This document shows, piece after piece, positions 5,946 through 6,057 of a DNA stretch of 6,057 nucleotides. The translations under genes and the position numbers were made by a program. The DNA comes from a bacterium UBA6025 (GTDB taxonomy: Bacteria; Patescibacteriota; Saccharimonadia; Saccharimonadales; Saccharimonadaceae): assembly GCA_002429375.1 (NCBI GenBank), contig DIZP01000037.1, positions 15,028 through 21,084 of the forward strand, given 5' to 3'. Position 1 is the first letter of the stretch; each line of letters opens with the position of its first letter. The notes beneath the pieces are model-generated. The model had not been told where the DNA came from and did no database searches. It was given only the letters and a program-made list of their open reading frames with translations.

Positions 5946-5954
5946 ATTCTACCA
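5946..5954 (-). promoter_or_regulatory. Extended -10 promoter for a leaderless purA message
   Basis: On the minus strand, TGG plus TAGAAT (5954-5946) ends seven bases before the purA ATG. Transcription would then begin at, or within two bases of, the start codon. There is no Shine-Dalgarno sequence. The -35 region falls inside the hairpin at 5961-5992 and has no TTGACA-like hexamer, so recognition would depend on the extended -10. Confidence 0.5.
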
Positions 5955-5960
5955 CGAATG

Positions 5961-5994
5961 AAAAATCCACTCACACGTGCGAGCGGATTTTTTT
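5961..5994 (-). terminator. Terminator-like hairpin upstream of purA
   Basis: AAAAATCC-A-CTC and GAG-C-GGATTTTT flank an 8-base loop. In plus-strand RNA one position is an A-C mismatch. In minus-strand RNA it becomes a G-U pair, giving an unbroken stem, and the bases inside it can add another G-U pair. This asymmetry favours a leftward terminator ending a gene beyond the right edge. The plus strand has the longer T run (5988-5994), so use in both directions, or an attenuator in a longer purA leader, is also possible. Confidence 0.5.
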
Positions 5995-6014
5995 GTACGA
6001 TTGGGTTTCAATCA

Positions 6015-6029
6015 CGTCAATTGTTGACG
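6015..6029. promoter_or_regulatory. Inverted repeat CGTCAA-TTG-TTGACG over the -35 region
   Basis: A perfect 6-bp inverted repeat (6015-6020 and 6024-6029) with a 3-base centre. Its right arm is the -35 of the rightward promoter. Its left arm reads TTGACG on the minus strand, 17 bp before a poor TACAAA -10 (5997-5992). It may be an operator, or back-to-back -35 elements. Nearby, GATTG-GGTTT-CAATC (5999-6013) is a second small inverted repeat. Confidence 0.35.
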
Positions 6030-6052
6030 GAGATGATAACTACCACTAAAAT
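6024..6052 (+). promoter_or_regulatory. Promoter pointing out of the right edge
   Basis: TTGACG (6024-6029) and TAAAAT (6047-6052) are 17 bp apart, matching the sigma-70 consensus at 5 of 6 positions each. Transcription would start just past base 6057, predicting a plus-strand gene divergent from purA outside the window. Confidence 0.5.
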
Positions 6053-6057
6053 TACTG

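Noticed and set aside
5939..5974. N-terminal extension of PurA from GTG 5974 (12 more residues)
   Set aside because: No Shine-Dalgarno sequence, it starts inside the hairpin loop upstream of the likely -10, and the family N-terminus aligns with ATG 5938.
6012..6056. C-terminal tail of a leftward gene entering from the right edge
   Set aside because: Two minus-strand frames are open from the edge, ending at TGA 6014-6012 and TGA 6019-6017. Either is under 15 codons, neither is recognisable, and a good rightward promoter overlaps them. It remains possible, given the leftward terminator, but is not supportable as a feature.
1..6057. CRISPR array, tRNA, rRNA, insertion sequence or prophage attachment site
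   Set aside because: No regularly spaced repeats, no cloverleaf or rRNA signature, and no transposase or integrase frames are visible.

Overview
The window most likely comes from a Candidate Phyla Radiation bacterium, with Saccharibacteria (TM7) as the best guess. That placement is inference from recall of family style: a membrane-anchored DsbA-like protein, a 14-helix drug-efflux-type transporter beside a small AbrB-type regulator, and a divergent PurA. There was no database search. The standard genetic code fits every gene. Intergenic regions are short and carry recognisable sigma-70-type promoters, several with an extended -10 (TGnTAnnAT).

Layout from left to right. Bases 1-513 (minus) hold the N-terminal 171 codons of a membrane protein whose soluble linker resembles HlyC/CorC (CNNM) proteins; it runs off the left edge. 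An 83-bp divergent promoter region with a lac-operator-like inverted repeat separates it from a DsbA-family thiol oxidoreductase (597-1304, plus), which ends in a strong, probably bidirectional terminator. Bases 1358-1717 hold no conventional gene. On the minus strand, however, they carry a near-ideal promoter, a structured leader, a Shine-Dalgarno sequence, a 30-codon ORF (or a 55-codon leaderless form) and three hairpins ending at the shared terminator. This is the most novel part of the window.

Two compact two-gene units follow, both on the minus strand. The first is an AbrB/SpoVT-type regulator plus a DHA2-type MFS transporter (3683 down to 1750), driven by a TTGACA-N18-TATACT promoter carrying a perfect 9-bp direct repeat, a plausible operator. 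The second is purA plus an inositol-monophosphatase-family phosphatase (5938 down to 3807), apparently started as a leaderless message. In each unit the second gene follows the first by exactly five bases (TAA-N5-ATG) with no Shine-Dalgarno sequence, which suggests translational coupling. No clear terminator separates the phosphatase from the AbrB promoter, so some read-through from purA is possible.

The right edge (5952-6057) holds a terminator-like hairpin, a small inverted repeat, and a good plus-strand promoter pointing to a gene outside the window.

The genes do not form one pathway. PurA commits IMP to AMP synthesis, the phosphatase acts on an unknown small phosphate ester, the transporter probably exports drugs or other amphipathic compounds, and the DsbA-like protein acts on thiols of exported proteins.
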